Positions 11,117-22,624 of a DNA stretch of 64,000 nt are shown one piece after another. The notes beneath the pieces were generated by a model. That model had not been told where the DNA came from. It made no database searches and worked only from the letters and a program-made list of their open reading frames with translations. How positions within the stretch are numbered: position 1 is the stretch's first letter; every line of letters starts with the position of its first letter. The DNA comes from Marinobacter sediminum (GTDB taxonomy: Bacteria > Pseudomonadota > Gammaproteobacteria > Pseudomonadales > Oleiphilaceae): the NCBI RefSeq assembly GCF_016820575.1, contig NZ_JAEMQH010000004.1, forward strand, positions 62,001 to 126,000, written 5' to 3'. The position numbers and the translations under genes were made by a program.

Positions 11117-11887
11117 TTATTGTTGTGAGGCTTTGGCGGCTATCTGGTCATCGGTCTGGCCGAAACGGCGCTGACGACCAGCGTACGCCTGCAGCGCCTT
11201 GCGCATCTCGTCGGCCTTGAAGTCAGGCCAGAACACAGGGGAAAAGTACAATTCCGTGTAAGCGAGGTGCCAAAGCATGAAGTTACTGATGCGCTGCTCG
11301 CCCGCAGTGCGGATCATCAGATCCGGCATCGGCAGGTCACCAATACTAAGGTGCTGCTGAATCAGGTCATCTGTGATATCGGAAGGTTCAAGCTCACCCG
11401 CACGCACCTTGGCAGCAACCTGCCGGCTCGCCTCGGCGATGTCCCAGTGTCCGCCGTAGTTGGCGGCAATGACCAGGGTCATCCGGGTGTTGTGACGAGT
11501 CAGCTCTTCCGCCTCGTCCATGTGCTTCTGCAGCGCGGCACTGAAAGCTGAGCGATCACCAATGATCCGCAACCGGATGTTGTTGCGGTGCAGTTTCTTA
11601 ACCTCACGCTCAAGAGCAAACAGGAACAGCTTCATCAGCGCCGACACTTCGTCTTTTGGGCGCCGCCAGTTTTCACTGGAAAACGCGAACAGGGTGAGCA
11701 CCTCCACGCCTTCACGCCCGCAGGTCTCCACCACGGCCTTGACGGCATCCACGCCCGCCTTGTGCCCAGCGACACCCGTCAACCGGTGCAGCTTGGCCCA
11801 CCGATTGTTACCGTCCATGATAATTGCCACGTGCCGCGGCCGGCTCTCTGCCGACATCGGAATCTCTGCGGATACCGTTCCCGTCAT
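11117..11887 (-). CDS. uppS: Undecaprenyl diphosphate synthase
   Basis: This cis-prenyltransferase adds eight isopentenyl units to farnesyl diphosphate to give C55 undecaprenyl diphosphate, the carrier for peptidoglycan and O-antigen. It has 256 residues. The catalytic aspartate lies in IIMDGNNRWAK near 25. Other family motifs are TLFAFSSENW near 85 and the C-terminal diphosphate-binding RTAGEQRISNF near 200. The enzyme is cytosolic and membrane-associated. It stands between frr and cdsA as in E. coli. Confidence 0.96.
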   Translation of the reverse strand: MTGTVSAEIPMSAESRPRHVAIIMDGNNRWAKLHRLTGVAGHKAGVDAVKAVVETCGREGVEVLTLFAFSSENWRRPKDEVSALMKLFLFALEREVKKLHRNNIRLRIIGDRSAFSAALQKHMDEAEELTRHNTRMTLVIAANYGGHWDIAEASRQVAAKVRAGELEPSDITDDLIQQHLSIGDLPMPDLMIRTAGEQRISNFMLWHLAYTELYFSPVFWPDFKADEMRKALQAYAGRQRRFGQTDDQIAAKASQQ

Positions 11888-11957
11888 GAAACCCTCTGCT
11901 CGACCGGGGGAGAAGTAGCCCCCGGATCATCGTTCGCGTGCAAGAAGATCCTGGCGA

Positions 11958-12515
11958 TCAGACCGCCATCAGATCCTCTTCCTTGGATTTCAGAGCCTTT
12001 TCGACTTCGGCGATGTAGCGGTCAGTGAGCTTCTGGATCTCGTCCTCGCCTCTACGCTCATCATCCTCAGTGATTTCCTTTTCCTTCAGCAATTCCTTGA
12101 TGGTGCTGTTGGCATCGCGACGGGCGTTGCGAATGGAAACCCGGCCGTGTTCGGCATCGGCCTTGGCCTGCTTAACCATTTCCTTACGGGTCTCTTCGGT
12201 CAGCATCGGCATGGGTACCCGGATAACGTCGCCATTGGTCGCCGGGTTGAGGCCCAGGTCAGAGGTCATGATGGCCTTCTCGATGGTCGGCACCAGGTTC
12301 TTCTCCCACGGCGTAACCGTGAGCGTACGGTTATCTTCGGTGTTAACGCTCGCTACCTGCTTCAGCGGTGTTGGCTGGCCGTAGTAGCTCACCATGACGC
12401 TGTCCAGAATGGCCGGGTTCGCCCGACCAGTACGAATCTTCTTGAAAGCCGAATGGAGCGACTCCAGGCTCTTCTGCATTTTCTTTTCGGCTTCTGCTTT
12501 GATGTCGTTAATCAC
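11958..12515 (-). CDS. frr: Ribosome recycling factor
   Basis: RRF, with EF-G, splits the post-termination ribosome. At 185 residues it has the standard family length. The sequence shows the long three-helix bundle with the conserved RTGRANPA motif near 28-35 and [10 protein letters not shown] near 100. Translation starts at GTG, with GAGGA seven bases upstream. The gene follows pyrH by 70 bases, the typical order in gammaproteobacteria. Confidence 0.96.
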   Translation of the reverse strand: MINDIKAEAEKKMQKSLESLHSAFKKIRTGRANPAILDSVMVSYYGQPTPLKQVASVNTEDNRTLTVTPWEKNLVPTIEKAIMTSDLGLNPATNGDVIRVPMPMLTEETRKEMVKQAKADAEHGRVSIRNARRDANSTIKELLKEKEITEDDERRGEDEIQKLTDRYIAEVEKALKSKEEDLMAV

Positions 12516-12585
12516 TTCAGCATCCTCGATTCATTCGTCAAATCATGTGTTGCCATGGCTTCAGGCCCATAGTCCCAAGGCCCGG

Positions 12586-13314
12586 CTACTCGATAAGTGT
12601 ACCTTCTTTCTCGCCGGTTACGATGCGCGTCAGGGCGCCCGCCCGGTTCATATCAAATACTCGCAGCGGAATGCCGTGATCCCTGGCCAGACAGATAGCG
12701 GTCAGATCCATGACACCCAACTTCTTGTCCAGCACTTCATCGTAGGTCAGGCGATCGTACTTCTCAGCACTGCTGTCCAAGTAGGGGTCTGCGGAGTATA
12801 CGCCATCCACTTTGGTCGCCTTGAGCACGGCGTCCGCCTCGATTTCAATGCCACGCAGGCAGGCCGCCGAATCGGTGGTGAAAAAGGGGTTTCCGGTACC
12901 GGCACAGAAGATGACCACGTCACCGTCCTTCAGGTCCCGCACCGCGCGACGACGATCGTAATGCTCGACAATGCCGCTCATGGGGATCGCCGACATTACC
13001 CGGGTCCGAATGTTAGACCGCTCCAGCGCGTCGCGCATGGCCAGACCATTCATCACCGTGGCCAGCATGCCCATGTGATCACCGGTAACCCGGTCCATTC
13101 CAGCCTCGTTCAATGCCGCACCCCGGAACAGGTTGCCGCCACCAACCACCAGGCCGACCTGCACACCAATACCAATCAGCGCCCCGATTTCAAGGGCCAT
13201 ACGATCAAGAACTTTGGGATCAATACCGAAATCGTGCTCTCCCATCAGGGCCTCGCCACTGAGCTTGAGCAGAACACGCTTGTATCTGGGCTGGGTTTTG
13301 GATGATGTCGGCAT
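12586..13314 (-). CDS. pyrH: Uridylate kinase
   Basis: PyrH phosphorylates UMP to UDP in pyrimidine nucleotide synthesis. It belongs to the amino acid kinase fold and acts as a cytosolic hexamer. The 242-residue protein starts its domain with [11 protein letters not shown] near 15 and has the VGGGNLFRG glycine-rich loop near 57. A second nucleotide motif, [15 protein letters not shown], lies near 135. The ATG is preceded by a GGGGATC ribosome site. A 180-base spacer with a large hairpin separates it from tsf. Confidence 0.96.
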   Translation of the reverse strand: MPTSSKTQPRYKRVLLKLSGEALMGEHDFGIDPKVLDRMALEIGALIGIGVQVGLVVGGGNLFRGAALNEAGMDRVTGDHMGMLATVMNGLAMRDALERSNIRTRVMSAIPMSGIVEHYDRRRAVRDLKDGDVVIFCAGTGNPFFTTDSAACLRGIEIEADAVLKATKVDGVYSADPYLDSSAEKYDRLTYDEVLDKKLGVMDLTAICLARDHGIPLRVFDMNRAGALTRIVTGEKEGTLIE

Positions 13315-13366
13315 GAGGATCCCCTTTTCGTCTGTTGGCTGCGGTCCGGCGTAATACGCGTCGCAG

Positions 13367-13415
13367 GCTTGTATCTGACATACTCCTCATAAAAAGGGGT
13401 ATCTCAGATACAAGC
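13367..13415 (-). other. Large hairpin between tsf and pyrH
   Basis: A 12-bp perfect outer stem (GCTTGTATCTGA / TCAGATACAAGC) continues into a second stem of about 7 pairs around a 9-base loop. The transcript has no U tract after the stem, so it does not look like a simple terminator. It may be a processing site, a 3'-end stabiliser for the rpsB-tsf message, or a partial attenuator before pyrH. Confidence 0.6.
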
Positions 13416-13496
13416 CCGCCACGAAAGCCAGGCAGACCTGACTAACGTGGCAGACTCAGATGGCACAGTGGTGTTGAACCCGTGCCGAAAGAAGGA

Positions 13497-14366
13497 TCAG
13501 GCCTTGCTGGTGCCAGCTGCCGCAGCAACTTCAGCAGCAAAGTCCACTTCTTCTTTCTCGATGCCTTCGCCCACTTCCAGACGAACGAACTCGACCAGCT
13601 CGCCACCGGCGGACTTGATCAATTCACCCACAGTCTGGTCCGGGTTCTTAACGAAAGGCTGCTCAACAAGGCTGTTTTCCTTGAGGAACTTCTTGATCCG
13701 GCCGCCCATCATCTTCTCGACGATTTCGGCTGGCTTGCCTTCCATGTCCGGCTGGGCCTTAATGACTTCTTTCTCTTTCTCGAGCTCTTCAGCAGGCATC
13801 TCTTCCGGCTTGCCAACACGCGGGTTAACAGCGGCAGCGTGCATTGCGATGTCACGAGCAGTTTCAGAATCGCCAGCGGTCAGGGCAACCACACAAGCAA
13901 TCTTGTTGGTGCTGTGAACGTAGCCACCGACAACCGGGCCTTCAACCTTGACCAGACGACGCACAGTGATGTTTTCGCCGATCTTCTGAACCAGCGCTTC
14001 GCGCTTGGCTTCCAGATCGCCTTCCATCAGCTTGGCAACGTCGGTTTCGCCATTTTCGAAAGCGACGGCCAGAACGTCGTTGGCGAAGTTCAGGAAGTTG
14101 TCGTCACGAGCAACAAAGTCAGTCTCGGAGTTTACTTCCAGAATGTAGGCGACGGTGTTGTCGTCAGAAATCTTGACCAGAGATACGCCTTCAGCAGCAG
14201 TACGGCCAGCTTTCTTGGCGGCCTTCAGGCCTGAAGACTTACGCAGCTCTTCGATCGCCGCGTCGACACTGCCTTCAGCTTCTACCAGTGCTTTTTTGCA
14301 CTCCATCATGCCAAGGCCAGTACGCTCGCGCAGCTCTTTGACCATTGCAGCGGTAATTGCAGCCAT
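13497..14366 (-). CDS. tsf: Elongation factor Ts
   Basis: EF-Ts is the nucleotide exchange factor for EF-Tu. The 289-residue protein has an N-terminal UBA-like part with [16 protein letters not shown] (about 10-25). The core carries the conserved [10 protein letters not shown] motif near 80, whose Phe reaches into EF-Tu. I chose the ATG at 14366, giving the usual MAAITAAMV start. An in-frame ATG five codons upstream is less likely. It is co-transcribed with rpsB across a strong intercistronic hairpin. Confidence 0.96.
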   Translation of the reverse strand: MAAITAAMVKELRERTGLGMMECKKALVEAEGSVDAAIEELRKSSGLKAAKKAGRTAAEGVSLVKISDDNTVAYILEVNSETDFVARDDNFLNFANDVLAVAFENGETDVAKLMEGDLEAKREALVQKIGENITVRRLVKVEGPVVGGYVHSTNKIACVVALTAGDSETARDIAMHAAAVNPRVGKPEEMPAEELEKEKEVIKAQPDMEGKPAEIVEKMMGGRIKKFLKENSLVEQPFVKNPDQTVGELIKSAGGELVEFVRLEVGEGIEKEEVDFAAEVAAAAGTSKA

Positions 14367-14400
14367 GTTCAATCCTCTCAACTATTACGAATTCGGTGGG

Positions 14401-14431
14401 AAGTGCGCCCGGAGCAAGCCCGGGCGCACTT
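14401..14431 (-). terminator. rpsB-tsf intercistronic hairpin (attenuator-like)
   Basis: This is a 12-bp perfect G/C-rich stem (AAGTGCGCCCGG / CCGGGCGCACTT) with a 7-base loop between rpsB and tsf. No U run follows. In E. coli the same gene junction holds a partial terminator. By position this is likely its equivalent, setting the ratio of EF-Ts to S2 or protecting the rpsB message. Confidence 0.65.
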
Positions 14432-14455
14432 TACATCTCAACGTGAAGCTAACGC

Positions 14456-15208
14456 TTATTCGGCGGCCGGGGCGGCGCCTTCAGCGTCTTCGCTAACTTC
14501 TACAAACTCGTCAGCGCCTGAACCTGCAGACTGCGATGCTTCCATGCAGGTGTCAGCAACGGCTTTCACGTAGATCTGGATCGCACGAATCGCGTCGTCG
14601 TTGCCTGGGATCACGTAATCAACGCCATCCGGATCGCTGTTGGTATCAACAACACCAATAACAGGAATACCCAGCTTGTTGGCTTCCTTGATTGCGATAC
14701 GCTCGTGATCCACGTCGATTACGAACATTGCGTCCGGCAGGCCGCCCATGTCCTTGATACCGCCAATGGAACGCTCGAGACGGTCCATTTCACGGGTACG
14801 ATCGAGAGCTTCTTTCTTGGTCAGCTTGTCGAAAGTGCCGTCCTTGCTCTGGGCTTCCAGATCACGGTAGCGACGGATCGACTGACGGATCGTCTTGTAG
14901 TTGGTCAGCATGCCGCCGAGCCAGCGATGGTTAACGAACGGCTGGCCAGCGCGCTCTGCTTCTTCCTTGACGATCTTGGCCGCAGCACGCTTGGTGCCAA
15001 CGAACAGGATCTTGTTCTTGTTCTCTGCCAGCTGCTGAATGAAGTTCAGCGCTTCATTCATGGCAGGAACGGTCTGCTCAAGGTTGATGATATGAATCTT
15101 GTTACGGGCGCCGAAGATGAACTTCGACATTTTCGGGTTCCAGTAGCGAGTCTGGTGACCGAAGTGAGCACCTGCCTTCAGCAGGTCACGCATATTTACC
15201 TGAGCCAT
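14456..15208 (-). CDS. rpsB: 30S ribosomal protein S2
   Basis: S2 binds late in 30S assembly and is needed for S1 docking. The real start is the ATG at 15208 ([13 protein letters not shown]), giving 250 residues, close to the 241 of E. coli. The reading frame stays open for 31 codons further upstream, but that part falls in the structured leader. The conserved [15 protein letters not shown] motif lies near 12-26 and FVGTKRAA near 70. The acidic C-terminal tail (last ~25 residues) is typical of marine gammaproteobacteria. Confidence 0.96.
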   Translation of the reverse strand: MAQVNMRDLLKAGAHFGHQTRYWNPKMSKFIFGARNKIHIINLEQTVPAMNEALNFIQQLAENKNKILFVGTKRAAAKIVKEEAERAGQPFVNHRWLGGMLTNYKTIRQSIRRYRDLEAQSKDGTFDKLTKKEALDRTREMDRLERSIGGIKDMGGLPDAMFVIDVDHERIAIKEANKLGIPVIGVVDTNSDPDGVDYVIPGNDDAIRAIQIYVKAVADTCMEASQSAGSGADEFVEVSEDAEGAAPAAE

Positions 15209-15229
15209 GATAGTTACCTTATTTAGCTT

Positions 15230-15284
15230 CGGGTTAGACCTCCACGCGTCCGATTGCCCCAACCCGCCTTCATCTAACTGAAGG
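15230..15284 (-). promoter_or_regulatory. Candidate S2-responsive rpsB leader
   Basis: Two hairpins stand next to each other in the 5' leader, 22 bases before the rpsB ATG. One is CCTTCA-GTTAGA-TGAAGG (15267-15284). The other is closed by CGGGTT / AACCCG (15230-15266). Conserved leader hairpins that let free S2 repress rpsB-tsf are known in gammaproteobacteria. This matches by position and two-hairpin layout, but I have not compared it base by base with that model. Confidence 0.5.
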
Positions 15285-15349
15285 GAGGCACCCTGGGACA
15301 ACGTGCCGACACGTGTGTGAATTTGCCGGATTTGTTTCCAGCGGGCGCG

Positions 15350-15355
15350 TTTATA
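15350..15355 (-). promoter_or_regulatory. Candidate extended -10 box for rpsB
   Basis: On the minus strand TGGTATAAA reads as an extended -10 element (TGnTATAAT-like), about 140 bases upstream of the rpsB ATG and in front of the structured leader. No good -35 box sits at standard spacing, which an extended -10 promoter can tolerate. Confidence 0.4.
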
Positions 15356-15401
15356 CCATAATTCAAGCAGACAACGCCATTATTTTTACCAGCACCCTTC
15401 C

Positions 15402-15430
15402 TTGTACCTAGCCTCTCGCGCCCTTAAAAT
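15402..15430 (+). promoter_or_regulatory. Candidate sigma-70 promoter for map-glnD-dap
   Basis: TTGTAC, exactly 17 bases, then TAAAAT lie 32 bases before the chosen map start. This gives a divergent promoter pair with rpsB. The genes that follow (map, glnD, dapC) are tightly packed, so this could drive them all. Confidence 0.5.
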
Positions 15431-15461
15431 GCCGGTTTGATACAAATCAATGGGAAGCCCG

Positions 15462-16232
15462 ATGCAAGTATCGATCAAGACCCCGGAAGAAATCGAAAAA
15501 ATGCGCGTTGCCGGCCGCTTGGCCGCCGAAGTGCTCGAAATAATTGGCGAACACATCAAGCCTGGAATCAGCACCGAAGAGATTGATCGAATCTGCCACG
15601 ACTACATCGTGAATGAACAGAAGGCGATCCCGGCCCCGCTGAACTATAAAGGGTTTCCGAAATCAGTCTGCACTTCCGTCAACCATGTGATCTGCCACGG
15701 CATCCCGTCAGAGAAGAAAATCCTGAAAGATGGCGACATCCTGAATATTGATGTCACGGTTATAAAGGATGAGTATCACGGCGACACCAGCAAGATGTGG
15801 ACAGTTGGCAAACCCAAACCCGGCACTGAGCGACTGATCAGCATTACCCAAGAGTGCCTCTATAAAGGTATCGAACTGGTTAAGCCGGGCACACGCTTGG
15901 GCGACATCGGCCACGTTATCCAGCAGCACGCTGAAAAGCACCGCTATTCGGTGGTTCGTGACTACTGCGGCCACGGCATTGGCAAGGTGTTCCACGAAGA
16001 GCCGCAGGTGATGCATTACGGTAAGCCCGGCACAGGCATGGAACTGCAGGAAGGCATGACCTTCACCATCGAGCCAATGATCAACCAGGGCAAGTACCAA
16101 ACCAAGCTGCTGCCAGATGGCTGGACCGTGGTCACCAAGGATCACAAGCTGTCGGCTCAATGGGAACACACTATTCTGGTCACCGCCGATGGCCACGAAG
16201 TTCTGACCAAACGAGCGGAAGAGTCCTTCTAA
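15462..16232 (+). CDS. map: Type I methionine aminopeptidase
   Basis: This cytosolic metallopeptidase removes the N-terminal Met from new proteins. The 256-residue product has the pita-bread fold with all five metal ligands in their usual motifs: DILNIDVTV (Asp), DTSKMW (Asp), GHGIG (His), FTIEPMI (Glu) and QWEHTI (Glu). I chose the ATG at 15462, preceded by GGGAAG. An in-frame ATG four codons upstream lacks a good ribosome site. Divergence from rpsB is the classical arrangement. Its stop codon abuts the glnD start. Confidence 0.95.
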   Translation: MQVSIKTPEEIEKMRVAGRLAAEVLEIIGEHIKPGISTEEIDRICHDYIVNEQKAIPAPLNYKGFPKSVCTSVNHVICHGIPSEKKILKDGDILNIDVTVIKDEYHGDTSKMWTVGKPKPGTERLISITQECLYKGIELVKPGTRLGDIGHVIQQHAEKHRYSVVRDYCGHGIGKVFHEEPQVMHYGKPGTGMELQEGMTFTIEPMINQGKYQTKLLPDGWTVVTKDHKLSAQWEHTILVTADGHEVLTKRAEESF

Positions 16233-18878
16233 GTGGACCTGAGCGAACTGGAGTCGCGCATCAGCAACGACACCTCCCCGGTGTCTGCAGCCCGTGAGCT
16301 GTTACGAGAGCGGTATAATGCCGACGCGGAGGCCTTTCGTCAGGGCGCGGATGTTCGCGCCCTGGTCCATTCCCGAGCCGACACCGTGGACACGGTGCTC
16401 AGGCTGATCTGGAATCGCTACCCCTTCTCCAGCTCGCCAGACATAGCCCTGGTTGCGGTCGGCGGCTATGGCCGCGGCGAGCTGCACCCTCAGTCAGACA
16501 TCGACCTGCTAATCCTGACCCGCTCCAGTATTGAAGAGAGCTGGCAGGACGACCTGAGCGCCTTCATCACCCTGCTGTGGGATCTGAAGCTCGACATTGG
16601 CCACAGCGTTCGCAGCATAGAGGAAAGCAAAGCCGCTGCCCGCGATGACGTCACCATCCTCACCAACCTACTGGAAACCCGCACCATCGCGGGTCCGGAC
16701 GAGCTACGGGACGAACTGAGCACTCAGGTCTATGGCGATGGCGTCAGCACCGATCGCGATTATTTCATCGCCAAGCGGCAGGAACAGCGGGATCGCCACG
16801 ACAAATACGGCGACACTGAATACAACCTGGAACCGAATGTGAAGGGCTCGCCCGGCGCATTGAGGGATATCCAGACCATTGGCTGGATCACCAAGCGGCA
16901 CTTTGGCCTCCAGAACATCGCAGATCTGACCCGATTCAGCATCCTGACGGAAGAAGAACACCAGATTCTGTTCCAGGGCGAGACCTTCCTCTGGCAGCTT
17001 CGCTACGGCCTGCAACTGCTGGCTGACCGGCCCGAGAACCGACTGCTGTTCGACCATCAGCGCGCACTCGCACAAATGCTCGGCTATCACGATGAGGGCA
17101 AGCGCCTGGGTGTTGAGCTGATGATGCAGTCCTACTACCGAACGGTGCTGGCACTGGCGGAGCTCGCCGACGTTATCCTTCAGTACTACGATGAAGCGAT
17201 CCTCGGTACGGGCACCGCTGACGACATCCAGCCGCTGAACAAGCGCTTCCAGATTCGCAACCGCTATATAGAAGCGGTCAACAATCAAGTGTTCGCCTAC
17301 GCCCCCTACGCCATCATGGAAATTTTCGTGCTGATGGCGCAGCACCCGGAGATCAAGGGAATCAGGGCCACGACCATTCGATCCCTGCGAGCCCACCGAC
17401 ACCTGGTTGATGACGCCTTCCGGTCGGACCTGGCAGTAACCACGCTGTTCATGGAACTGCTGCGAACCCCGCATGCCCTGGACCAGACCCTGTCGGCCAT
17501 GAAGAAGTACAACGTGCTGGGCCGGTATCTGCCGGAATTTGGCCAGATTATCGGGCAGATGCAGCATGACCTGTTCCACATCTATACCGTGGACGCCCAC
17601 ACCATGCGGGTGATCCGCAACATGGTGCGACTAAACAGCGCCGGGGCACGCACGGAATACCCGCTGGCCTCACGACTGATCCACCGTTTACCGAAGCTGG
17701 AAACCCTGTACATTGCCGGCATCTATCACGATGTTGCCAAGGGCCGTGGCGGCGACCACTCGGAGCTGGGCGCAATTGATGCTGAGGCCTTTTGCCAGCG
17801 ACATCACCTGAGCGAGCGCGATACCAAGCTGGTGTCGTGGCTGGTGGAGAATCACCTGCTGATGTCGATGACGGCACAGCGCAAGGACATCTCTGATCCC
17901 GACATCATCCACAACTTTGCCCAAGCAGTGCCCAGTCAGGCGCACCTGGACTACCTGTACGTGCTGACCGTCTGCGATATCAGCGCTACTAACCCGAAAC
18001 TGTGGAATACCTGGCGCGCCTCCCTATTGCGCCAGCTGTACATTGAGGCCAAGCGCGCCTTGCGCCGGGGCACGGAAACACCGATTAAACGCCACGAATG
18101 GGTCAGCGCCACGCAATCGGAAGCCCGGGAAATCCTGCACGCCCAGAATATGACCGACGAACAGATTGATCACATCTGGGACACGGTCGATGAGGACTAT
18201 TTCCTGCAGGATTCGACCGTGGATATTGCCTGGCAGACGGCCGCCATTATCCGCCACGGCGACAATCCGGATCCCCTGGTGCTGATTCGCGATACCCGCG
18301 GCGGCCCCACAGATGGCTACTCCCAGATCATCATCTACATGAAAGACCGGGTCGCGCTGTTTGCTGCCACCACGGCGGTGCTGGAGCAACTGAATCTCAA
18401 CATCGTGGATGCGCGGATAAGTTCGAGCGAAGGCCCCTACTCCATCAGCTCCTATGTTGTGCTGGATGAAAAAGGCCAGCCTCTGGGCACAGACCCGGCG
18501 CGAAAGGATCGGGTACGCAAACGCCTGATTGAAGAGCTGGACGATCCTGATGATTACCCCGACATCATCCATCGCCGCACACCGCGGCAGCTGAAGCACT
18601 TCGCGTTTCCAACCGAGGTGACCTTCTCAAACGACACCATCAATCAGCGCACGGTCATGGAAGTGATTACGCCCGACCGACCTGGCCTGCTGGCCCGAAT
18701 CGGGCAGGTACTTCTGGATCACCGGGTGCGCCTGACCAATGCCAAGATCGCAACCCTCGGCGAACGAGTGGAAGACGTCTTCTTTGTGACCGACGAACAG
18801 GGCGAACCCCTGCGCGATCCGGCGACATGCCACGAATTGCAGCAAGACCTCTGTAAAATGCTGGACGATATTCAATGA
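16233..18878 (+). CDS. glnD: Bifunctional PII uridylyltransferase/uridylyl-removing enzyme
   Basis: GlnD senses glutamine and adds or removes UMP on PII proteins, and so controls glutamine synthetase and nitrogen genes. The 881-residue protein has a nucleotidyltransferase domain with GGYGRGELHPQSDIDLL near 78-94 and an HD domain with HTMR near 455 and IYHDVAKGRGGDH near 495. Two ACT domains for glutamine sensing occupy about 690-880. Length is standard. Translation starts at a GTG directly after the map stop, with GGAAGAG upstream. Confidence 0.96.
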   Translation: MDLSELESRISNDTSPVSAARELLRERYNADAEAFRQGADVRALVHSRADTVDTVLRLIWNRYPFSSSPDIALVAVGGYGRGELHPQSDIDLLILTRSSIEESWQDDLSAFITLLWDLKLDIGHSVRSIEESKAAARDDVTILTNLLETRTIAGPDELRDELSTQVYGDGVSTDRDYFIAKRQEQRDRHDKYGDTEYNLEPNVKGSPGALRDIQTIGWITKRHFGLQNIADLTRFSILTEEEHQILFQGETFLWQLRYGLQLLADRPENRLLFDHQRALAQMLGYHDEGKRLGVELMMQSYYRTVLALAELADVILQYYDEAILGTGTADDIQPLNKRFQIRNRYIEAVNNQVFAYAPYAIMEIFVLMAQHPEIKGIRATTIRSLRAHRHLVDDAFRSDLAVTTLFMELLRTPHALDQTLSAMKKYNVLGRYLPEFGQIIGQMQHDLFHIYTVDAHTMRVIRNMVRLNSAGARTEYPLASRLIHRLPKLETLYIAGIYHDVAKGRGGDHSELGAIDAEAFCQRHHLSERDTKLVSWLVENHLLMSMTAQRKDISDPDIIHNFAQAVPSQAHLDYLYVLTVCDISATNPKLWNTWRASLLRQLYIEAKRALRRGTETPIKRHEWVSATQSEAREILHAQNMTDEQIDHIWDTVDEDYFLQDSTVDIAWQTAAIIRHGDNPDPLVLIRDTRGGPTDGYSQIIIYMKDRVALFAATTAVLEQLNLNIVDARISSSEGPYSISSYVVLDEKGQPLGTDPARKDRVRKRLIEELDDPDDYPDIIHRRTPRQLKHFAFPTEVTFSNDTINQRTVMEVITPDRPGLLARIGQVLLDHRVRLTNAKIATLGERVEDVFFVTDEQGEPLRDPATCHELQQDLCKMLDDIQ

Positions 18879-20077
18879 ATCCAAATCTGGACCGACTTCA
18901 TCCCTACCCCTTCGAAAAACTGGCCAAGCTAAAAGCAGGTATTTCCACACCAGAACGCCTGCGGCCCATCTCCTTGGGCATCGGCGAGCCCAAACATCCG
19001 TCGCCCGAATTCGTAAAACAGGTCATCGCGGACAATCTCGATAAGCTCGCCAACTACCCAACGACCAAGGGCACCGACGAGTTGCGCACCACCATCGCTG
19101 AGTGGGCAACCCGACGCTTCCAGCTTGAAGCCGGCTCGCTGAGCGCGGCCGACAACATTGTTCCGGTCAACGGAACCCGGGAGGGCATTTTCTCCCTGGT
19201 ACAGTCCGTTGTCGCAGGCAGCGATTCCGCCACGGTGGTTAGCCCGAATCCGTTTTACCAGGTGTATGAAGGCGCCGCCTTCCTGGCTGGCGCCACCCCT
19301 GTCTACCTGCCCTGTGACGGATCCAACGGCTTCATTCCTGATTTTGGCTCGGTACCGGATTCGGTCTGGCAAGACTGCCAGATCCTTTTCCTGTGCTCGC
19401 CCGGCAATCCCAGTGGTGCCGTGATGCCCCGGGAGACCCTGGTACAAGTCATTGAGCTCGCCGACAAGCACGACTTCATCGTTGCCTCGGACGAATGCTA
19501 TTCCGAACTTTACCCCGATGAAAACCAGCCGCCCGAGGGCCTCCTGCAAACCTGCGCCGCCATTGGTCGCAATGACTTTGCCCGCTGCATCGTGTTCCAC
19601 AGCCTGTCCAAACGCAGTAACTTGCCAGGTCTGCGATCCGGCTTCGTGGCCGGCGACGCCTCGGTGCTCAAGGGGTTCCTGAAATACCGCACCTACCACG
19701 GCTGCGCCATGCCCATCCACAACCAGCTGGCAAGCATTGCTGCCTGGCAGGACGAGGCCCACGTAGTTGAAAATCGAACCGCCTATCGCGCCAAGTTTGA
19801 GGCCGTAGTGCCGATCCTTCGCGAGGTTATGGACGTTGAGTTCCCAGATGCAGGTTTTTACCTGTGGCCAGTCACACCTATGGACGACGAAACCTTCGCC
19901 CGGGAATTGTCAGCCCAGCAGAACGTGCATGTGCTGCCCGGCCGCTATCTGTCCCGCACCGTTGATGGCCATAACCCCGGGGAAAATCGAGTTCGGATGG
20001 CCCTGGTGGCGCCCCTGGAAGAGTGCGTGGAAGCCGCAAGGCGCATTGTTGAATTTGTGAAGGCAAATACTCCATGA
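18875..20077 (+). CDS. dapC: Succinyldiaminopimelate transaminase
   Basis: DapC is a PLP-dependent aminotransferase (fold type I). It converts N-succinyl-2-amino-6-ketopimelate to N-succinyl-diaminopimelate, between the DapD and DapE steps of lysine and peptidoglycan precursor synthesis. The PLP lysine lies in FHSLSKRSNLPGLRSGF near 250, and SPGNPSG near 175 is the typical cofactor-site motif. The 400-residue length fits. It overlaps glnD by 4 bases (ATGA). Placement with dapD and dapE supports DapC over other aminotransferases of similar sequence. Confidence 0.93.
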   Translation: MNPNLDRLHPYPFEKLAKLKAGISTPERLRPISLGIGEPKHPSPEFVKQVIADNLDKLANYPTTKGTDELRTTIAEWATRRFQLEAGSLSAADNIVPVNGTREGIFSLVQSVVAGSDSATVVSPNPFYQVYEGAAFLAGATPVYLPCDGSNGFIPDFGSVPDSVWQDCQILFLCSPGNPSGAVMPRETLVQVIELADKHDFIVASDECYSELYPDENQPPEGLLQTCAAIGRNDFARCIVFHSLSKRSNLPGLRSGFVAGDASVLKGFLKYRTYHGCAMPIHNQLASIAAWQDEAHVVENRTAYRAKFEAVVPILREVMDVEFPDAGFYLWPVTPMDDETFARELSAQQNVHVLPGRYLSRTVDGHNPGENRVRMALVAPLEECVEAARRIVEFVKANTP

Positions 20078-20421
20078 AGATTTACGGCATCAAAAACTGC
20101 GACACCGTCAAGAAAGCTCGCAAATGGCTCGACGAGCAAGGCATTGAACACAGCTTCCACGACTTCAAAAAAGATGGCCTGGATGACGCCCTGCTCCAAA
20201 GACTGGAACAGGCCGTTGGCTGGGAAACCCTGCTTAACCGCCGCGGCACTACCTGGCGCAAACTTCCGGACGAGGTTCGTGATACCATAGACGGTTCATC
20301 TGCCCACAACCTCATGCTGGAAAACCCTTCCATCATCAAACGACCGGTGGTCGAGCATGAAGGTTCGATTTCCGTTGGCTTCAAAGCCGACGACTGGGCC
20401 CAACAGTTTTCAAACGCTTAA
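20074..20421 (+). CDS. yffB: ArsC/Spx-family reductase, YffB-like
   Basis: This 115-residue thioredoxin-fold protein is of the ArsC/Spx family, YffB branch. Its single N-terminal cysteine sits in IKNCDTVKKAR (C9), where arsenate reductases have the catalytic Cys. The family motif KRPVV lies near 89. No CXXC is present. YffB-type proteins are thought to use glutathione, and arsenate reduction is not established for them. The gene overlaps dapC by 4 bases and lies 30 bases before dapD. Its association with dap genes recurs in gammaproteobacteria, without a known reason. Confidence 0.85.
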   Translation: MKIYGIKNCDTVKKARKWLDEQGIEHSFHDFKKDGLDDALLQRLEQAVGWETLLNRRGTTWRKLPDEVRDTIDGSSAHNLMLENPSIIKRPVVEHEGSISVGFKADDWAQQFSNA

Positions 20422-20451
20422 GTCTGACGATCATAAAGGAGCAACCACCTG

Positions 20452-22603
<2,152 letters not shown>

Positions 22604-22624
22604 CGCCGCCCCAGCCGCCCTGCC

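Noticed and set aside
12394..13305. 303-codon plus-strand frame over frr and pyrH
   Set aside because: It spans two genuine genes on the other strand and matches no family I know.
15209..15301. N-terminal extension of rpsB
   Set aside because: Open in frame, but the extension falls in the structured leader and S2 proteins begin at the [14 protein letters not shown] start.
16704..17600. 298-codon minus-strand frame inside glnD
   Set aside because: Shadow of glnD, which is full-length with all domains.
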